Assembly: GCF_001440395.1 (NCBI RefSeq)
Contig: NZ_LLXZ01000141.1
Span: 3,495 to 67,494, forward strand
Length of the DNA: 64,000 nt
Reading direction: 5' to 3'
DNA from: Bradyrhizobium jicamae
GTDB taxonomy: Bacteria > Pseudomonadota > Alphaproteobacteria > Rhizobiales > Xanthobacteraceae
The translations under genes were made by a program, and so were the position numbers. The notes beneath the pieces are model-generated. The model was not told where the DNA came from. It ran no database searches and saw nothing but the letters and a program-made list of their open reading frames with translations. Shown in pieces: positions 61,875 through 64,000 of this stretch (within the stretch, counting starts at the first letter, position 1; every line of letters begins with the position of its first letter).

Positions 61875-63287
61875 CTAGGGTTGCGGGATGTTCTTCTGCT
61901 TGAGCCATTCGCGCATCTCGCCGATCTCTCGTTTCTGGGCGTCGATGATCTCGCGAGCAAGGTGCTGGTTGCGGGCATCCTTGCCGAATTTCAGGACGAT
62001 CTCGGCCATGTCGACCGCGCCTTGATGGTGAGGGATCATGCCGAGCACAAAGGCCTGGTCGGGATCGACATTAGCGATGCCCTGCATCATCGGGCCGTGC
62101 ATACGGTCCATCGCTGCGCGATAGGCCGCCTCGGCCGTCGCCGCTGATGCCGCTGTTGCGGTGGCGCCGTGCATGCCGTGCGGATGCTCGGGGTTCGGCG
62201 TGTGCGTCAGCCGTTCGCCGGACGCCGTCCCCGTGTTTCCTTCGATGCCGTAAATCGCGATGTGCAGTCCCCAATACCCCGTTACGAAGATCACAAGCGC
62301 GGCCGCAAGTCCTGCCGGGACACCAGCCAGCCTGCGCTTGACGGCAGGCAGGAAATGCACCTCCCTTGTATGATCGGCGGCGATGGCGACGATGATCGCC
62401 ATGATGAGCGCGTGGCCGATCAGGTCGGTGCGGCCGAACGGATAGACGGCTGCGTTGAAGATGACGAAGAGCGCGATGGCCGACAGTCGGCGGACCAGCG
62501 GCGTCCAGATCAGGCCGAATCCCATCGTGAATTCGGCGACGCCGGCCATCGGAATGAAGACATCGCGCGGCATGCCGAAAGTCAGGAAGGGCTTTTCCTC
62601 CACGAGCGGGTAGAACCAGTCGGGATAGGCGAACTTTTCGAGGCTCGACCACATCAGCGCGATGGCCACGCCCCAGCGCAGCGCCTCGAAGCGATGCTTG
62701 CGCCATTCCGGATTGGACGATGCCTCCAGCACCAGATAGGCGGCGACGCCGACGCCGAGCGCAAGATAGTCAAGCAGGTGGAAGACATCGTAGTCGCGCA
62801 GCGCCAGCAGCCACAGGCCGATGATGCCGAGAGCCGCAAGCGGCTGCGTCTTGCGAGAGAAGATCAGCCCGGCGATCAGGAGCTGCGTCCACGACACCCA
62901 TTCGGCGGGCGTCTTCAGATCGGGCGTCAGGTAGACGCCACCGACCGCGAAGATCGCCACGAAGAAGGCGGCGATGACCACGCGCACGAAGTTGTCGAGG
63001 CAGTTCCAGAGCGGGTCGGTGATCCGGTCCATGCCGCTTAGAATCGTTTCACCCGCACTCGACTTCTCAATCGCTCTTGTCACGAGGAAAAACACCAGCA
63101 CCAGCGCGATGCCGGTCCAGAACCAGAGATTGGTCAGCGTGGCCGCAATCGGCTGTGGCGGTGCGCCGACGATATAGGGGGCAAACCATTTCACATGCGC
63201 GTGCGCCGGGCTCGATGCCGCCATGAATGCGAGTGCGGTCAGACCCAGCAGGCGAGCCGGGAAGCGAAGCAGAGTGGGATGGTTCAA
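61875..63287 (-). CDS. DoxX-like membrane protein fused to a DUF305 domain
   Basis: About 470 residues with a TTG start at 63287, supported by GAGGAGAAG 7 nt upstream; a frame to 63335 is the alternative. There is a signal-like N-terminus ending in AHAHVKW, then about nine TM helices of a DoxX-like type. A linker rich in His/Ala (HPHGMHGATATAASAATAEA) follows, and a C-terminal DUF305 domain: MHGPMMQGI, MIPHHQGAVDMAEIVLKFGKD, REIIDAQKREIGEMREWL. DUF305 is ferritin-like and linked to copper or metal handling. The fusion is uncommon, and metal-related respiration or detoxification is an inference. Confidence 0.8.
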   Translation of the reverse strand: MNHPTLLRFPARLLGLTALAFMAASSPAHAHVKWFAPYIVGAPPQPIAATLTNLWFWTGIALVLVFFLVTRAIEKSSAGETILSGMDRITDPLWNCLDNFVRVVIAAFFVAIFAVGGVYLTPDLKTPAEWVSWTQLLIAGLIFSRKTQPLAALGIIGLWLLALRDYDVFHLLDYLALGVGVAAYLVLEASSNPEWRKHRFEALRWGVAIALMWSSLEKFAYPDWFYPLVEEKPFLTFGMPRDVFIPMAGVAEFTMGFGLIWTPLVRRLSAIALFVIFNAAVYPFGRTDLIGHALIMAIIVAIAADHTREVHFLPAVKRRLAGVPAGLAAALVIFVTGYWGLHIAIYGIEGNTGTASGERLTHTPNPEHPHGMHGATATAASAATAEAAYRAAMDRMHGPMMQGIANVDPDQAFVLGMIPHHQGAVDMAEIVLKFGKDARNQHLAREIIDAQKREIGEMREWLKQKNIPQP

Positions 63288-63831
63288 TTTTCTTCTCCTC
63301 GGAACGAGGCTTTTTGCGAGTGAATCAGGTCGCACCTATCGGGAAAACCGCAACGCCGTGGTCCGACATTGTGCCCGATCTGCAGTAACCCGAAGGGATG
63401 GTGACCCCGCCGGAAGAATAGTGGTTGAGATACAGATCGCATAGTTCCGTGACGGCAATTGCCTTATGGTCAAGTTTGGCTTTCCACTGGATTGTCTCCA
63501 TGTGCGACAGCGCCCAACTGAAATTTCCTTGCCGGCGAGGCCAGGCGTCCACATGCAATCCGGCCGTGCGGCGGCGCCAACGCGCCGTGTCCCTGCCGAC
63601 AGCACCTGCATTTATTTCGCCAGAGATTTGAGAGTCGGGCGGATCGCGTCCGCGAGCCGATGCTGCAGCCTGGGGGTGGGCCTCAAGTGCGCGGCGGTCG
63701 AATTTCGATGGTATCGCGGTCGATTGGTTGATCGATCGTTACCATCCGGAGCGGCGAAGGTAGACAGAACTCACCCACGCCGGCCGAAATTTCGTTAACC
63801 CAGGACGCATCCGTTTCCGGAGCGCCCGCCG
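63288..63831. other. 540-bp gap, possible degraded mobile DNA
   Basis: No intact gene. It contains a short minus-strand segment resembling the N-terminal part of a tyrosine recombinase (see 63420-63490) and is less GC-biased than its surroundings near 63440-63530. It may be the scar of an excised or decayed element. Confidence 0.4.
63420..63490 (-). pseudogene. Possible tyrosine integrase fragment
   Basis: The minus-strand frame reads KLDHKAIAVTELCDLYL, which resembles the TVAELCDLYL entry to the core-binding domain of phage-type integrases. Similarity is lost on both sides and there is no catalytic domain, so at most it is a remnant. Chance resemblance cannot be excluded. Confidence 0.3.
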
Positions 63832-64000
63832 TCAGTTGACGGCGTAGCTGGCGGAGTGGGCCGTCGCGTGGCCGGTTGCCACGTGACAGAAAGCCTCATA
63901 GTAAGCTTCCAGTTCGGCGACGGCGCGATGTTCCCACTCGCTGGCCTGCGCCAGCAGGGAACAGCTGTGCAGTGGCCGGTACGCCGCGGTTTGACGGCAC
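63832..64000 (-). CDS. Partial CDS, C-terminal 55 residues of an unidentified protein
   Basis: An open frame enters from the right edge and stops at 63832. Visible residues include YRPLHSCSLLAQASEWEHRAVAELEAYYEAFCHVA, a helical Cys/His-containing pattern, and a short tail. The third-position composition is coding-like and no stop occurs to the window edge. The start lies outside the window and the family was not recognised. Confidence 0.5.
   Translation of the reverse strand, partial: CRQTAAYRPLHSCSLLAQASEWEHRAVAELEAYYEAFCHVATGHATAHSASYAVN

Overview
The window looks like a chromosomal segment of a Bradyrhizobium-like alphaproteobacterium (Nitrobacteraceae). The evidence is a high G+C content with strong third-position GC bias, a RegB/RegA (RegS/RegR) redox two-component pair, GlnD, a large 180-kDa-type NAD-glutamate dehydrogenase, intracellular PHA depolymerase, many orphan ABC binding proteins, and several families of short palindromic intergenic repeats of the kind common in Bradyrhizobium and Rhodopseudomonas. 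Species cannot be fixed from sequence reading alone. No rRNA, CRISPR array, complete insertion sequence or prophage was seen.

Layout. 0-3.4 kb (minus): sulfonate/nitrate-type ABC importer (binding protein, permease, ATPase) followed by an OsmC protein. 3.6-6.4 kb: glnD. 7.2-10.7 kb (plus): a membrane PAS sensor kinase, a FixJ-like regulator, a stand-alone receiver, and a micro-operon of two tiny Cys-rich proteins with TRASH-like spacing plus a 38-residue membrane peptide. 10.8-15.4 kb: ogt-like methyltransferase, a DUF1304 membrane protein, tandem paralogous branched-chain-type binding proteins ending in a UUCG terminator, and a DUF1330 protein. 15.5-22.3 kb: class A PBP, an L,D-transpeptidase cotranscribed with an AapJ-like binding protein, a YgjP-type metallopeptidase, and PhaZ. 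22.4-30.1 kb: ABC-2 exporter, regB/regA, SulP transporter, mmcB, and a secreted VWA protein. 30.2-41.2 kb: RMD1-family protein, MBL hydrolase, PHB-depolymerase-type esterase, DHA2 MFS pump divergent from an Lrp regulator, LLM flavin oxidoreductase, SGNH-like secreted protein, cytochrome P450, cupin and SDR. 41.3-49.5 kb: a signalling block of an HWE kinase, two GGDEF-EAL proteins and a cNMP-binding patatin. 49.6-56.6 kb: two more LLM oxidoreductases, YccF, universal stress protein, tRNA-Arg(CCG), a short M50-like peptidase, GST, LysE and ICMT-type proteins. 56.7-63.3 kb: NAD-GDH and a DoxX-like/DUF305 fusion. The right end carries a possible integrase remnant and the C-terminus of an unidentified gene.

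How the parts may work together. Nitrogen (GlnD, NAD-GDH, amino-acid binding proteins), sulfur (SsuABC-like, SsuD-like, SulP) and carbon storage (two PHA-type hydrolases) metabolism are interleaved with redox and c-di-GMP signalling. This fits a metabolically versatile soil or plant-associated bacterium. The least explained parts are the 10.2-10.7 kb Cys-rich micro-operon, the hexanucleotide repeat inside a signal peptide at 37.9 kb, the L,D-transpeptidase with a cytosolic N-domain, the short peptidase and GST beside tRNA-Arg, and the nested-palindrome mosaic repeats.
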